DNA of 64,000 nucleotides from Alcaligenes faecalis (GTDB taxonomy: Bacteria > Pseudomonadota > Gammaproteobacteria > Burkholderiales > Burkholderiaceae_B): assembly GCF_041521385.1 (NCBI RefSeq), contig NZ_CP168006.1:806001-870000 (forward strand). Direction: 5' to 3'. The notes below the pieces were generated by a model. That model did no database searches, was not told where the DNA came from, and worked only from the letters and a program-made list of their open reading frames with translations. Below, piece after piece: positions 1 through 8,823 of this stretch. The translations under genes and the position numbers were made by a program. The number at the start of each line of letters is the position of its first letter. Position 1 is the stretch's first letter.

Positions 1-74
1 ACCGGAGCCTGATCATTGAGCATATCGGCGTCCTGCGCTTCGGGCAAATAAGGGGAAGCAAACAACTTGGGCAT
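1..74 (-). CDS. hemH: Ferrochelatase, N-terminal fragment (probable)
   Basis: An open minus-strand frame starts with ATG at 72-74 and runs off the left edge, giving about 24 residues beginning MPKLFASPYLPEAQ. It lies 63 bp downstream of hrcA on the same strand. In Burkholderia and Bordetella relatives the gene after hrcA is hemH, which encodes the enzyme that inserts ferrous iron into protoporphyrin IX. The identity rests on gene order; the visible residues come before any ferrochelatase motif, so the call is tentative. Confidence 0.5.
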   Translation of the reverse strand, partial: MPKLFASPYLPEAQDADMLNDQAP

Positions 75-137
75 GATGATTAGTACGTTAAACAGCCAGG
101 TTACCGTGAGCTCAACAATGAGCCGAAGGCTCAACCC

Positions 138-1151
138 TTAACTGGCAGAGTGATGACTCAAGGCATTGGACAATAGCCGTGCCGTAATGTCCACGATAGG
201 AATCACACGATCATACGCCATCCGCGATGGCCCGATCACACCCAACGTGCCCACCACCTTGCCGTCCACGCCATACGGTGCGGTAATCACGGACACATCA
301 TCCAACGGCAAAAGCTGCGAATCCCCACCGATATAAATCTGTACACCATCGGCCTGGCTGGACACATCCAGCAAGTGCAGCAGATCGGTTTTTTTCTCGA
401 ACAGGGAAAACAAACGGCGTAAACGATCCATGTCCGCCACCATTTCCGAGACGTTCAGCAACTTGCTCTCGCCAGCGATCACCACGGCCTCTTCGCTGTC
501 AGGCTGATGGCTGCCTACATCCACCGCTTGCTGCATCAGACGCGAAATGTCCGCCTGCAAAGAGCTAAGCTCCTGCGACAAGGCCAACTTGACCGACTCA
601 AACGACAGGCCAGAAAAATGCTGATTGAAAAAGTTGCTGGCCTCGACCAACTCCTGCTCCAGGTAGTCGCGCGGCACAAACAGAATACGGTTTTGCACAT
701 CGCCGTCTGGTGTGACGATAATCAGCAACACCCGCTTGTCCGACAGGCGAATAAACTCAATCTGCCGGAAGGTCTGCGCTTTTTTGGGCGCCAGCACCAC
801 GCCGGCAAACTGCGACAGATTCGACAACAAGGCAGCGGCGGAACTGACTGCCCGGTTAGGTTCATCAAAAGGCAGATACTGGCCAAGGTTGCGGGCATCG
901 GGCCGCTCGAACCGCTCTGCCGCCAACAGACGGTCCACAAACAAGCGGTAACCCTTGGGCGTGGGAATACGCCCCGCCGAGGTGTGCGGGCTGTGAATCA
1001 GTCCCAGGCCTTCCAGCTCGGCCATCACATTACGAATAGTGGCCGGAGAAAAATCAAAAACGGTCGATAAGGTACGAGACCCTACCGGCTGACCATCGGC
1101 GATGTAACGCTCGATCAGCACCTTCAACAAGGCATTTGCTCTGTCATCCAT
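138..1151 (-). CDS. hrcA: Heat-inducible transcription repressor HrcA
   Basis: HrcA binds CIRCE operators and represses groESL and dnaK-type chaperone operons; GroEL assists its folding. The protein begins [20 protein letters not shown] and has the N-terminal winged-helix segment ([33 protein letters not shown]) followed by the regulatory domain with a typical C-terminal part ([18 protein letters not shown]). From ATG at 1151 it is 337 residues, normal for the family. An in-frame GTG at 1181 would add ten residues, but family members start at MDDRA. No CIRCE element was seen in its own upstream region. It lies next to the divergent nadK and upstream of the probable hemH. Confidence 0.95.
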   Translation of the reverse strand: MDDRANALLKVLIERYIADGQPVGSRTLSTVFDFSPATIRNVMAELEGLGLIHSPHTSAGRIPTPKGYRLFVDRLLAAERFERPDARNLGQYLPFDEPNRAVSSAAALLSNLSQFAGVVLAPKKAQTFRQIEFIRLSDKRVLLIIVTPDGDVQNRILFVPRDYLEQELVEASNFFNQHFSGLSFESVKLALSQELSSLQADISRLMQQAVDVGSHQPDSEEAVVIAGESKLLNVSEMVADMDRLRRLFSLFEKKTDLLHLLDVSSQADGVQIYIGGDSQLLPLDDVSVITAPYGVDGKVVGTLGVIGPSRMAYDRVIPIVDITARLLSNALSHHSAS

Positions 1152-1215
1152 GTCGCGTACGTCACTTAAAAACACCAGCACTGCATGATAAAGGGGAGAA
1201 TCTTACAGCCAAGCC

Positions 1216-1235
1216 TAGAGTGGCAACTCTATAAT
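1216..1235 (+). promoter_or_regulatory. nadK promoter with overlapping inverted repeat
   Basis: A perfect -10 hexamer TATAAT lies at 1230-1235, 43 bp before the nadK start. It overlaps a perfect 6-bp inverted repeat, TAGAGT (1216-1221) and ACTCTA (1226-1231), with a 4-bp spacer. No good -35 hexamer is visible at 16-18 bp, so the promoter may need an activator or be weak. The repeat could be an operator, but its regulator is unknown. Confidence 0.45.
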
Positions 1236-1278
1236 CCACTGATCGCCATTATTTCATTAATCTTAAGGTTTTCGCCCC

Positions 1279-2178
1279 ATGCATTTCAAAACGGTTGCCA
1301 TTGTTGGCAGATACCAGGACTCTGGCTTGGATGCCCCCATCCGATCGCTGGCCAACACCCTGGTCAACACTGGTTGCTCGGTGTTGCTTGAGGCCACAAC
1401 CGCCCAGAATGCCGGTATTACCGAATTTCCCATCGGCGACTATGCCCAAATCGGCGAGTGTGCCGATCTGGCTATCGTGATGGGCGGCGATGGCACCATG
1501 ATAGGCGCTGCTCGCGAATTAGCCCACAGCAAAGTCCCCCTGATCGGGATCAACCATGGTCGCCTGGGCTTTATTACCGACATTCCCTTGAATGACGCCA
1601 ACGAAGCCTTGCTGAGCGTTCTGAAAGGCGAGTACGACGTGGAAGAGCGTTCCATGCTGGAAGGCCGCGTCGTGCGTGACGGGCAGGTGCTGTATTCAGG
1701 CGTGGCCTTGAACGATGTGGTCATCAACCGCGCCGGCCGTGGCGGCATGATCGAGCTGCGCGTAGAACTGGATGGCGTATTCATGTACCGCCAGCGTTCG
1801 GATGGCCTGATCATCTCCACGCCCACAGGTTCGACCGCCTATGCCCTGGCGGCCAGCGGCCCCTTGCTGCACCCATCCCTGAAAGCCTTTTTGCTGGTGC
1901 CTGTGGCACCGCAAACCCTGTCTAACCGACCCATCGTGCTACCCGACACAGGCACCTTGAACCTCACCATTACGGCGCTGAGCCGGGTGGAATCAGGAGG
2001 CAGCGTGCACTTTGACATGCAAACCTGGTCCGACTGTCAGCAGGGAGACCGCATTGATGTGCGTCGCTCCCAGGACACCATTCGCTTTATCCATCCCAAG
2101 GGCTACAGCTTTTTTTCCACTCTGCGCCAAAAACTGGGCTGGAATCACATCCCTTTGCCTAACGACGAAAACGAATAA
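1279..2178 (+). CDS. nadK: NAD kinase
   Basis: This enzyme phosphorylates NAD to NADP using ATP (or polyphosphate) in the cytoplasm. The 299-residue protein has the hallmark GGDGT motif (residues 69-73), GINHGRLGFITD, the NE/D-type segment (LNDVVINR) and the glycine-rich SDGLIISTPTGSTAY segment. The length is normal. It is divergent from hrcA and lies 6 bp upstream of recN, so the two are probably co-transcribed, as in other Burkholderiales. Confidence 0.97.
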   Translation: MHFKTVAIVGRYQDSGLDAPIRSLANTLVNTGCSVLLEATTAQNAGITEFPIGDYAQIGECADLAIVMGGDGTMIGAARELAHSKVPLIGINHGRLGFITDIPLNDANEALLSVLKGEYDVEERSMLEGRVVRDGQVLYSGVALNDVVINRAGRGGMIELRVELDGVFMYRQRSDGLIISTPTGSTAYALAASGPLLHPSLKAFLLVPVAPQTLSNRPIVLPDTGTLNLTITALSRVESGGSVHFDMQTWSDCQQGDRIDVRRSQDTIRFIHPKGYSFFSTLRQKLGWNHIPLPNDENE

Positions 2179-2184
2179 ACCTCT

Positions 2185-3831
2185 ATGCTCCGTACCCTGC
2201 ACGTTCGAGACTTTGTCATCGTGGATCAAGCCACGATTGATTTCGACACCGGCTTCACGGTTTTTTCCGGGGAGACCGGCGCTGGCAAATCCATCCTGAT
2301 CGACGCGCTCTCCCTGGTTCTGGGGGCACGCGGCGATGCCAAAGCCATACGCGAAGGCTGCACACGCACCGAAGTCAGCGCACACTTCGATTGCGAACCG
2401 GACATTCAGAGCTGGCTCAGCGAGCGTGACTTTGATGTCTCGGACGAGCTGATCTTGCGTCGTCTGATTGACCTGCAAGGGCGCAACCGCAGCTACATCA
2501 ACGGCAGCGCAGCCACCTTGACCCAGTTGCGCGAGCTGGGCGAATTGCTCGTGGATATTCACGGGCAGCACGCACATCAAAGCCTGATGAACCCTCAGAG
2601 CCAGTACGATTTACTCGATAGCCAAGGCGGCCATTTGCCACTGGCGCGCCAGGTGGCGCAGTCCTGGCAGCAATGGAGCCAGGCACGCAAAGCCGTCGAA
2701 CAAGCCAGTCAAAGTGCCGAACAGGGCAAACGCGAACAGGAGCGCCTGGAATGGCAGATCAATGAGCTCTCCAGCCTGAATCTGCGTGCTGGGGAGTGGG
2801 ACCAACTGCAACAAGAACATACCCGTCTGTCGCACGCTCAAGCCCTGATTGATGGCAGTGCGCTGGCCCTGACCGCTCTGGATGGCGAGGAAACCTCGGT
2901 ACAGCAACTACTGGGCAAGGCCAGCCACGAAATGAACGCCCTGTTGCGCCATGACCCAGGCCTGCAAGCGATTGTGGATGCGCTGGAGTCGGCACAAATT
3001 GCCGTCACCGAAGCGGCTTCGGACCTGAACAGCTACTTGAGCGATATGGAGCTGGACCCGGAGCGCCTGGCTCAAGCAGAGGAGCGGGTGTCGGCCATTT
3101 TCAGCGCCGCCCGCAAATTGAAAGTAGAACCCGAGGAATTACCCAGCCTGCTGGAGACCTGGCAGGAACAGCTTGCACAGTTGCAGCAATCTTTTGATTT
3201 GGAAGCCCTGCAAGCCAAGGCTCAACAAGCGGAAAGACAGTATCAGGAACTGAGCGGCAAACTCAGCGCCGCAAGACGCAAAACCAGTGTGCAGCTTGGC
3301 AAACAAGTCAGCCAGGCCATGCAGTCCATGGCCATGCAAGGCGGTCGTTTTGAGGTCGCCCTGACCGCTTGCGCCCCTCAAGTCCACGGCGTCGAGCAAG
3401 TAGAGTTCCTGGTTGCAGGTCATGAAGGAGTCACACCGCGTCCGCTTGCCAAAGTGGCCTCTGGCGGCGAATTAGCCCGAATTTCCCTGGCGCTGTCTGT
3501 TATCGCCAGTCAAGCGGCTCGTGTACCTACCTTGATTTTTGATGAAGTGGATACCGGGGTGGGTGGCGCAGTGGCCGAAGTGGTCGGGCGTTTGTTGCAA
3601 GAGTTGGGGGCCCGTCACCAAGTCTTGTGCGTGACCCATCTTCCCCAAGTGGCTGCCTGTGGGAACCATCACCTGAAAGTCGAGAAAACAACCGAGCAAG
3701 GTCAGACTTTTTCCTCGATCCGCCCCTTGACGCAAGATGAACGGGTCGATGAGATTGCCCGTATGCTAGGTGGCCTGAAAATTACACAAACCACGCGTGA
3801 ACATGCACAGGAAATGCTGGCGCGGCAGTAA
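2185..3831 (+). CDS. recN: DNA repair protein RecN
   Basis: RecN is an SMC-like ATPase that acts in recombinational repair of double-strand breaks. The 548-residue protein has the Walker A motif GETGAGKS (residues 29-36), a Q-loop region rich in coiled coil in the middle, the ABC signature ASGGELARISLAL near residue 425 and Walker B TLIFDEVDTGVGG near residue 450. Its length matches E. coli RecN (553). It follows nadK by 6 bp and is closed by a strong terminator. No LexA-box-like site was identified immediately upstream, because the upstream sequence is nadK coding sequence. Confidence 0.96.
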   Translation: MLRTLHVRDFVIVDQATIDFDTGFTVFSGETGAGKSILIDALSLVLGARGDAKAIREGCTRTEVSAHFDCEPDIQSWLSERDFDVSDELILRRLIDLQGRNRSYINGSAATLTQLRELGELLVDIHGQHAHQSLMNPQSQYDLLDSQGGHLPLARQVAQSWQQWSQARKAVEQASQSAEQGKREQERLEWQINELSSLNLRAGEWDQLQQEHTRLSHAQALIDGSALALTALDGEETSVQQLLGKASHEMNALLRHDPGLQAIVDALESAQIAVTEAASDLNSYLSDMELDPERLAQAEERVSAIFSAARKLKVEPEELPSLLETWQEQLAQLQQSFDLEALQAKAQQAERQYQELSGKLSAARRKTSVQLGKQVSQAMQSMAMQGGRFEVALTACAPQVHGVEQVEFLVAGHEGVTPRPLAKVASGGELARISLALSVIASQAARVPTLIFDEVDTGVGGAVAEVVGRLLQELGARHQVLCVTHLPQVAACGNHHLKVEKTTEQGQTFSSIRPLTQDERVDEIARMLGGLKITQTTREHAQEMLARQ

Positions 3832-3853
3832 CAACACGTTTAAAACACAAACC

Positions 3854-3887
3854 AAACCACCAGTGCCTGTGGCAACTGGTGGTTTTT
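3854..3887 (+). terminator. Intrinsic terminator after recN
   Basis: An 11-bp perfect stem (AAACCACCAGT / ACTGGTGGTTT) with a 10-nt loop is followed by a T-run. It lies 23 bp after the recN stop. Because the left arm begins with AAA, it could also act on the minus strand for fur, whose stop lies further right. Confidence 0.85.
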
Positions 3888-4010
3888 CTATATCCGGCTG
3901 TGATGCCCTACAACCCCGGATCTGACTGTTCTTTGAATTTTCAGGATGCCCCCTTGGCGATCCTGCCCCCAATCGTCAGATCCTGAACCTACGGGCCAGC
4001 AACAACCGGA

Positions 4011-4466
4011 TTAACTACGCAAACCGGGCTTGACCTGCTTACCCGCTTCCGAACACTTGGGGCAAATACCGTAAAGCAACATCGTGTGGCTCTCCAGCAC
4101 AAAACCGTGGTCTTGAGCGACCTGATGCTGACGGGCTTCGATATTGCTGTCGGTAAACTCTTCCACAGCGCCGCAGTTGGTGCAAATCAGGTGATCATGG
4201 TGATCACCATCGTTCAGTTCAAAGACGGCCTTGCCCCCGTCAAACTGGCTACGTACCAGAATCCCGGCTTGTTCAAACTGAGTCAACACACGGTATACCG
4301 TGGCCAAACCAATATCGACCTCTTCGGCAATGAGTAGACGGTAAACGTCTTCAGCACTCAGGTGTCGTTGACCGTCCTGATCGGAGCGGCGAAAAATGTC
4401 CAGAATCTTCAGGCGCGGGAACGTCGCCTTAAGCCCCATGTTCTTCAGTTCATTTTGATCGTTCAT
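4011..4466 (-). CDS. fur: Ferric uptake regulator Fur
   Basis: Fur is an iron-responsive repressor that binds 19-bp Fur boxes when loaded with Fe(II). The 151-residue protein has the N-terminal winged helix ([17 protein letters not shown]), the metal-site motif HHDH (residues 89-92), CxxC at 95/98 and a second C-terminal CxxC at 135/138, so both zinc-site cysteine pairs are present. It is divergent from bamE, a conserved arrangement in beta- and gammaproteobacteria. Several Fur-box-like sites in this window (4582-4600, 14063-14081, 16521-16539) are candidate targets. Confidence 0.97.
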   Translation of the reverse strand: MNDQNELKNMGLKATFPRLKILDIFRRSDQDGQRHLSAEDVYRLLIAEEVDIGLATVYRVLTQFEQAGILVRSQFDGGKAVFELNDGDHHDHLICTNCGAVEEFTDSNIEARQHQVAQDHGFVLESHTMLLYGICPKCSEAGKQVKPGLRS

Positions 4467-4581
4467 GGCTAAATTATCGCATCTTGATGGGGATGGATCT
4501 CAAGTCCGTTCTGGTTAAAAACCAGCTCGTCTTGAGGCGGTTCAACGCGCAATTCATGCGCTTTTTCCTAAACCCTTATAT

Positions 4582-4600
4582 GATAACGATTTTATTCCTA
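4582..4600 (+). promoter_or_regulatory. Possible Fur box between fur and bamE
   Basis: The 19 bp at 4582-4600 (GATAACGATTTTATTCCTA) match the consensus GATAATGATAATCATTATC at about 11 of 19 positions, with the left half (GATAAxGAT) nearly perfect. The position just upstream of bamE and 116 bp from the fur start would allow Fur to control either gene. The intergenic region also holds a hairpin, CTGGTT-AAA-AACCAG, at 4511-4525. Confidence 0.35.
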
Positions 4601-4612
4601 CTGGGGCATTTC

Positions 4613-5080
4613 GTGCAGAAGAAGGCCAATTCATTCACTCCTGTCATCCGCGCCGTACTCGCAGCCAGCCTGGCTGCCGCCGCCCTGAGCGCCTGCGGAT
4701 CCTCCAAATGGGGCTTCCCATACCGCGCCGATATTCAGCAGGGGAACTGGATCACTGCAGAGCAAGTGGCCCGCCTGCAATCGGGGATGACTCGCGAACA
4801 GGTACGTTATCTGCTGGGCTCACCGACCTTGCAAGACATTTTCCACGCCGACCGTTGGGACTACCCCTACCTGAACCAGCCTGGCTACGGCAAGACCGAG
4901 CAGCGTACCTTCACCGTCTGGTTTGAAGGCGACACCCTGGTTCGCTGGCAAGGTGACGAACAACCTGACCGCCAACCCTTCGAGCGCAGCGATACCGGCA
5001 AAAAACAAACTCCGCCCCCCGCTGACGCCGAAAATGCAGCGCCAACGCCCAGCGTGAGCGGCAACCAGCCCACGCTTTAA
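4613..5080 (+). CDS. bamE: Outer membrane assembly lipoprotein BamE (OmlA)
   Basis: BamE is a small lipoprotein of the BAM complex, which inserts beta-barrel proteins into the outer membrane. From GTG at 4613 the protein is 155 residues with an N-terminal signal ending in the lipobox LSAC. A BamE/SmpA domain follows, containing [28 protein letters not shown]. The tail is proline- and alanine-rich. An upstream in-frame ATG at 4484 would put 43 extra residues before the signal peptide, so the GTG is preferred. The gene is divergent from fur and followed by dapB, as in Bordetella and Burkholderia. Confidence 0.9.
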   Translation: MQKKANSFTPVIRAVLAASLAAAALSACGSSKWGFPYRADIQQGNWITAEQVARLQSGMTREQVRYLLGSPTLQDIFHADRWDYPYLNQPGYGKTEQRTFTVWFEGDTLVRWQGDEQPDRQPFERSDTGKKQTPPPADAENAAPTPSVSGNQPTL

Positions 5081-5105
5081 GCTTTACGTTAAGGACACTG
5101 GATAC

Positions 5106-5897
5106 ATGCGCATTGCCATTGCTGGCGCAGACGGCCGTATGGGCCGTATGCTGATTGAAGCTGTTTTGAACAGTACCGACCTGACACTGACCGCCGCCTT
5201 GGACCACAGCGGCTCCAAAGCCATCGGCCAGGACGCAGGAGCCTTTCTGGGTAAAGACACAGGCCTCAAGATCACGGACGATTTGAACGCCCTGGCCCAA
5301 GCCGACTGCCTGATTGATTTCACCCGCCCCGAAGGTACCCTGGCTCATCTGGATGCCTGCGTCCAACACGGCACCCGCCTGGTGATTGGCACAACCGGCT
5401 TTTCTGAAGCAGAGAAACAACAGATTCTGGCGGCTGGCCGCGAGATTGCCATTGTCTTTGCTCCGAACATGAGCGTAGGCGTCAATGCCACCCTGAAATT
5501 GATTGAAATGGCGGCTGCCTTGCTGAACCAAGGCTACGACGCCGAGGTGTTTGAAGCCCACCACCGCAACAAGGTGGATGCACCATCGGGCACGGCCTTG
5601 GCCATGGGTGAAGCCATCGCCAAGACCTGGGGCGAGTCCCTGAACGATGTGGCCGACTGGGCCCGTCACGGCCACACCGGTGCCCGTCAGGATGGCCGCA
5701 TTGGTTTTTCCGTCGTCCGTGGTGGCGACATTGTGGGCGATCACACCGTGTTTTTCTGCGGCGAAGGCGAACGCATCGAGATCTCGCACCGCTCCAGCAG
5801 CCGTGCCGGTTATGCCAATGGCAGCCTGCGTGCCGCCCGTTTCCTGGGCGATAAAAGCACTGGCCTGTACACCATGCAGGACGTGCTGGGGCTGTAA
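5106..5897 (+). CDS. dapB: 4-hydroxy-tetrahydrodipicolinate reductase
   Basis: DapB catalyses the NAD(P)H-dependent step to tetrahydrodipicolinate in the diaminopimelate/lysine pathway. The 263-residue protein has the N-terminal dinucleotide-binding GADGRMGRM, the catalytic segment [16 protein letters not shown] and the C-terminal [16 protein letters not shown]. The length is typical. It lies 25 bp after bamE and ends at a clear terminator, so it is the last gene of a bamE-dapB unit. Confidence 0.97.
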   Translation: MRIAIAGADGRMGRMLIEAVLNSTDLTLTAALDHSGSKAIGQDAGAFLGKDTGLKITDDLNALAQADCLIDFTRPEGTLAHLDACVQHGTRLVIGTTGFSEAEKQQILAAGREIAIVFAPNMSVGVNATLKLIEMAAALLNQGYDAEVFEAHHRNKVDAPSGTALAMGEAIAKTWGESLNDVADWARHGHTGARQDGRIGFSVVRGGDIVGDHTVFFCGEGERIEISHRSSSRAGYANGSLRAARFLGDKSTGLYTMQDVLGL

Positions 5898-5922
5898 GTT
5901 CCTGACTTGCCAATACTTTGCC

Positions 5923-5950
5923 AAAAAGCCGGCTCGAAAGCCGGCTTTTT
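5923..5950 (+). terminator. Intrinsic terminator after dapB
   Basis: AAAAAGCCGGCT and AGCCGGCTTTTT form a 12-bp stem with a 4-nt loop (CGAA), ending in a T-run. It lies 25 bp after the dapB stop and is symmetrical enough to work in both directions. Confidence 0.9.
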
Positions 5951-6120
5951 GACGCTGTACCACATCAAGCCAGTTGACCTTCTTTTTCTCTAATTGGCAG
6001 CCTGCCAGAATTCCAGAGAGAAAATCAACAGACCTGAACAGATACTCCCTTCGCCAACATCACTCGATACCTCCGCGATCGGCTGTTTCTGAACACACAC
6101 CCAGCAGCAGGCATTTCATC

Positions 6121-6142
6121 TTGAATATCAGTACATATTCAA
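6121..6142. promoter_or_regulatory. Palindromic site upstream of GntR-family gene
   Basis: Perfect 8-bp inverted arms TTGAATAT (6121-6128) and ATATTCAA (6135-6142) flank a 6-bp spacer, CAGTAC. It lies 77 bp upstream of the regulator start, within a 322-bp gap (5898-6219) that otherwise holds only the dapB terminator. FCD-type GntR regulators commonly bind short palindromes near their own promoters, so autoregulation is plausible. Confidence 0.4.
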
Positions 6143-6219
6143 AAAGAAATACCGAATACAATCACAGCCAACGATACAAAAGCAGTCACAAAGCTGCATT
6201 GCCCCCACGGAGACACTCA

Positions 6220-6891
6220 ATGAATATCCCCTCCTCCTCGGATGACATGTTGCTGGCAACCCAGGCGTTTCAGGCATTTCGTCATTTATTGGCGACCGGA
6301 CAGGTACGTGCGGGGCAGATGGTGTCGATGGCGGAGCTGATGAAATTAAGCGACTTTCCACTGGCTCCGGTGCGCGAGGCCGTCAAGCGCGCGGCGGCTG
6401 CCGGGCTGGTTTCTATCCTGCCCAAGCGGGGAGTGCTGGTTCTGGAGGCAACCACGGAAGCACTACGGGAATGCTTTCAATTGCGCTGTGTCTTCGATCA
6501 GGAAGGAGCCAGGATATTGGCAAGCTGTGCCACGCCGCCCGCACTGGAGGGCTTGCGGGACAAACACGAGAAAATTCTGGAACAAGCGCAAAGCGGCCTT
6601 GTCACCACGTCCCTGCAGATTCAGGCCATGGAAGTGGACTGGGCCTTGCATCGTTATCTGGCACAGGCACTGCAAAACCGCTCGGCGATGACGATTTACG
6701 AAGAAAACTGTGATCGCATCAATGTGCTGCAGCACTCGCGCCGCCCATTGCCCGAGCGCATCGTGCCCGCCATGAAAGAGCATTTACACATTCTGGATAT
6801 GCTTCAGGCAGGCAATCCCGAAGCAGCGATGGAGGCCGTGCGCCACCATCTGGCACAAACGCTGCGATGGTGGGGTGCGGTCGACGCTTAA
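6220..6891 (+). CDS. GntR family transcriptional regulator (FCD domain)
   Basis: From ATG at 6220 (Shine-Dalgarno CGGAG about 7 bp upstream) the protein is 223 residues. The N-terminal winged helix is present ([27 protein letters not shown]), followed by a helical ligand-binding FCD domain ([53 protein letters not shown]). Such regulators sense small organic acids or amino acid derivatives. No catabolic neighbour reveals the ligand here. Its stop codon overlaps that of the convergent murB by 4 bp. A longer frame from 5974 exists but has no credible start signal. Confidence 0.85.
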   Translation: MNIPSSSDDMLLATQAFQAFRHLLATGQVRAGQMVSMAELMKLSDFPLAPVREAVKRAAAAGLVSILPKRGVLVLEATTEALRECFQLRCVFDQEGARILASCATPPALEGLRDKHEKILEQAQSGLVTTSLQIQAMEVDWALHRYLAQALQNRSAMTIYEENCDRINVLQHSRRPLPERIVPAMKEHLHILDMLQAGNPEAAMEAVRHHLAQTLRWWGAVDA

Positions 6892-7898
6892 TTCACCATC
6901 ACGGGCTCTTGTTCCAGCTCCACGCCGAAACGCTCCCGAACAGAGCCCCGAATCGCTTGGGCCAGACGTTCGATATCATGGGCCGTCCCGCCGCCATGAT
7001 TCACCAGCACCAAAGCCTGACGATCATGCACGCCCACGGCGCCATCGCGCTTGCCTTTCCAGCCACACTGGTCAATCAACCAGCCTGCTGCTAACTTGCA
7101 TTGGCCTTGCCCAACCTCATAAGAAACCAAATTGGGCCATTGCTGCTTCAAGGCATCACGCTGCTCGGTCTGCACCACAGGATTCTTGAAGAAACTGCCC
7201 GCATTACCCAAAACACGAGGGTCAGGCAATTTTTGACGACGAATCTCGCAAACCGCATCAAAAATACGTTGAGGATCTGGCTCCCCCGCCCAGTGAGCTT
7301 GCTTATTAAGATCGGGATACTCCAGCACCGGCGTCCACTGACGCGGCAAGGCAAAGCGCACGGCCAGAATCAACCAGCTACCGGCTGGATCGTGCTTGAA
7401 GCGGCTGTCCCTATAGGCAAAGCCGCACTCGGCCGCAGACAGTTCCACCTCTTTACCCTCTTTAAAGCTCCAGGCCAGTACGCTGTGCACCCGCTGCTCC
7501 AGCTCCAGACCATAAGCACCAATATTCTGAACCGGAGCCGCGCCCACCGTACCAGGAATCAACGCCAGATTTTCCAGACCAGGCCAGCCCTGCCTCAAGC
7601 AATACTGCACAAAGTCATGCCAGCACTCGCCTGCCTGCGCTTCCACAATATAGGCATCATCTCGCTCTTGCAGTAAACGGACCCCTTTGTTTTCGACCTT
7701 GATCACCAGGGCATCCACTTGTTCGGCCAGCACCACATTGCTGCCACCGCCCAGCACAAAGACTCGCTCCCCCTGCTCCACCAACATGTGCAAGACAGGT
7801 AGCTGGGTAACATGGTCATACACCACCAGGTCGCGCGCGCGGCTGCCCAAACCCAAGGTATTAAAAGAGCTCAAATCCACATTACGCTGCCTGTCCAC
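6888..7898 (-). CDS. murB: UDP-N-acetylenolpyruvoylglucosamine reductase MurB
   Basis: MurB is a cytoplasmic flavoenzyme that reduces UDP-GlcNAc-enolpyruvate to UDP-MurNAc in peptidoglycan synthesis. The 336-residue protein has FNTLGL, the FAD-binding [30 protein letters not shown] and the catalytic-serine segment [10 protein letters not shown], and fits type I MurB. The start used is a GTG at 7898 ([15 protein letters not shown]); there is no ATG nearby, and a weak AAGG precedes the GTG. The gene ends tail-to-tail against the GntR gene. Confidence 0.95.
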   Translation of the reverse strand: MDRQRNVDLSSFNTLGLGSRARDLVVYDHVTQLPVLHMLVEQGERVFVLGGGSNVVLAEQVDALVIKVENKGVRLLQERDDAYIVEAQAGECWHDFVQYCLRQGWPGLENLALIPGTVGAAPVQNIGAYGLELEQRVHSVLAWSFKEGKEVELSAAECGFAYRDSRFKHDPAGSWLILAVRFALPRQWTPVLEYPDLNKQAHWAGEPDPQRIFDAVCEIRRQKLPDPRVLGNAGSFFKNPVVQTEQRDALKQQWPNLVSYEVGQGQCKLAAGWLIDQCGWKGKRDGAVGVHDRQALVLVNHGGGTAHDIERLAQAIRGSVRERFGVELEQEPVMVN

Positions 7899-8228
7899 GG
7901 CCTTGTCTCACGATCAAAGAAAGCAGTAAGCATAGCTCGGACAGCCTGTTTTCCGGAAAAATTTACAGAATCTATTGACAAGCTTGTTTTCTGCAGTTTA
8001 TAGTTACGTTCTTGCTTAGCGCAGCGTCGGTTTCGCAGCAAAAGCAGTTTAAAAATAGGCAAGTTTGTTAGGCAGTACAGATAAAAAGCACAAGCGATCA
8101 AAAGCGTAAGCAAAATATCAAAACCACTTGACAAACAAATATAGCCACTCTAAACTAGCTTTCTTTACTTAATAAGCAAAAGCTAATAAGTAAATCGCTG
8201 ACAACAGATTCAATCTGCACAGCAAAAT
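7899..8228. other. AT-rich intergenic region between murB and tRNA-Gly
   Basis: This 330-bp stretch is clearly richer in A and T than its surroundings. It contains two plus-strand sigma70-like promoters: TTGACA (7975-7980) with TATAGT (7999-8004), and TTGACA (8128-8133) with TAAACT (8151-8156). A hydrophobic minus-strand frame across it overlaps the start of murB and was not accepted as a gene. I see nothing else in it. Confidence 0.5.
8128..8156 (+). promoter_or_regulatory. Probable promoter of the tRNA cluster
   Basis: A perfect -35 TTGACA at 8128-8133 is separated by 17 bp from a -10-like TAAACT at 8151-8156. Transcription would start about 65 bp before the first tRNA-Gly. A second candidate with a perfect -35 lies at 7975-8004. 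Confidence 0.5.
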
Positions 8229-8304
8229 GCGGGAGTAGCTCAGTTGGTAGAGCGCAACCTTGCCAAGGTTGAGGTCGCGAGTTCGAGACTCGTCTCCCGC
8301 TCCA
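8229..8304 (+). tRNA. tRNA-Gly (GCC), copy 1
   Basis: The 76-nt cloverleaf begins GCGGGAG and closes with CTCCCGC plus TCCA, so the CCA end is encoded. The D-arm AGCTCAGTTGGTAGAGC, the anticodon loop CTTGCCAAG (anticodon GCC) and the T-arm GTTCGAGAC are all present. It is identical to the copy at 8458-8533. Confidence 0.97.
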
Positions 8305-8311
8305 GATTCCT

Positions 8312-8336
8312 AAGGGAAGCCTAGGCTTCCCTTTTT
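8312..8336 (+). terminator. Terminator between tRNA-Gly and tRNA-Cys
   Basis: AAGGGAAGCC and GGCTTCCCTT form a perfect 10-bp stem around TA, followed by a T-run. With only two unpaired bases it is an unusually tight palindrome. It would partly separate the first tRNA-Gly from the downstream tRNAs. Confidence 0.8.
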
Positions 8337-8346
8337 AATCGACCAC

Positions 8347-8420
8347 GGCGCAATGGCAGAGTGGTTATGCAGCGGATTGCAAATCCGTCTAGGTCGGTTC
8401 GATTCCGGCTTGCGCCTCCA
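8347..8420 (+). tRNA. tRNA-Cys (GCA)
   Basis: The 74-nt cloverleaf starts GGCGCAA, has the anticodon stem-loop GGATTGCAAATCC (anticodon GCA) and the T-arm GGTTCGATTCC, and ends TTGCGCC-TCCA with an encoded CCA. It sits between two identical tRNA-Gly genes, a common betaproteobacterial cluster. Confidence 0.97.
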
Positions 8421-8457
8421 GTAATTCTGGTCACAAGTCGGTAGTGCAGTAAAAAAT

Positions 8458-8533
8458 GCGGGAGTAGCTCAGTTGGTAGAGCGCAACCTTGCCAAGGTTG
8501 AGGTCGCGAGTTCGAGACTCGTCTCCCGCTCCA
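8458..8533 (+). tRNA. tRNA-Gly (GCC), copy 2
   Basis: Identical over all 76 nt to the first tRNA-Gly, with anticodon GCC and encoded CCA. It is followed directly by a strong terminator. Confidence 0.97.
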
Positions 8534-8538
8534 AATTC

Positions 8539-8570
8539 AAAAAGCCCAAACTTCAGTTTGGGCTTTTTTT
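8539..8570 (+). terminator. Terminator after the tRNA cluster
   Basis: AAAAAGCCCAAACT and AGTTTGGGCTTTTT pair around a short loop and are followed by further T residues, closing the tRNA operon. Confidence 0.9.
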
Positions 8571-8823
8571 CGTCCTGCCCTTTCCCTTCCCCCCTCCGTT
8601 TCACCCACGTGCCACCGCAACGACGGCCTGCTGCTGCCTGCTTATTACGTATAAGCACCTACGTATAGATAAGACAACACGGCCCTCCTAGGGGTATAAC
8701 TGTCTGTAAAGTGCGGTTACATAGAACAAGCCGGGAGGCACCATCCTCCAACCATAAACGTAATCGATACGGCCCCCAGTGATTGATTATTTTTACAGCT
8801 TAATCTATGGAGTACAGGACACT

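Noticed and set aside
7871..8134. Hydrophobic 87-codon minus-strand frame upstream of murB
   Set aside because: It overlaps the murB start, lies in AT-rich DNA that gives spurious hydrophobic codons, and lacks a Shine-Dalgarno.
8229..8533. Integration site at the tRNA cluster
   Set aside because: The repeated tRNA-Gly is a normal gene duplication; no integrase, mobile genes or partial tRNA repeat occurs downstream.
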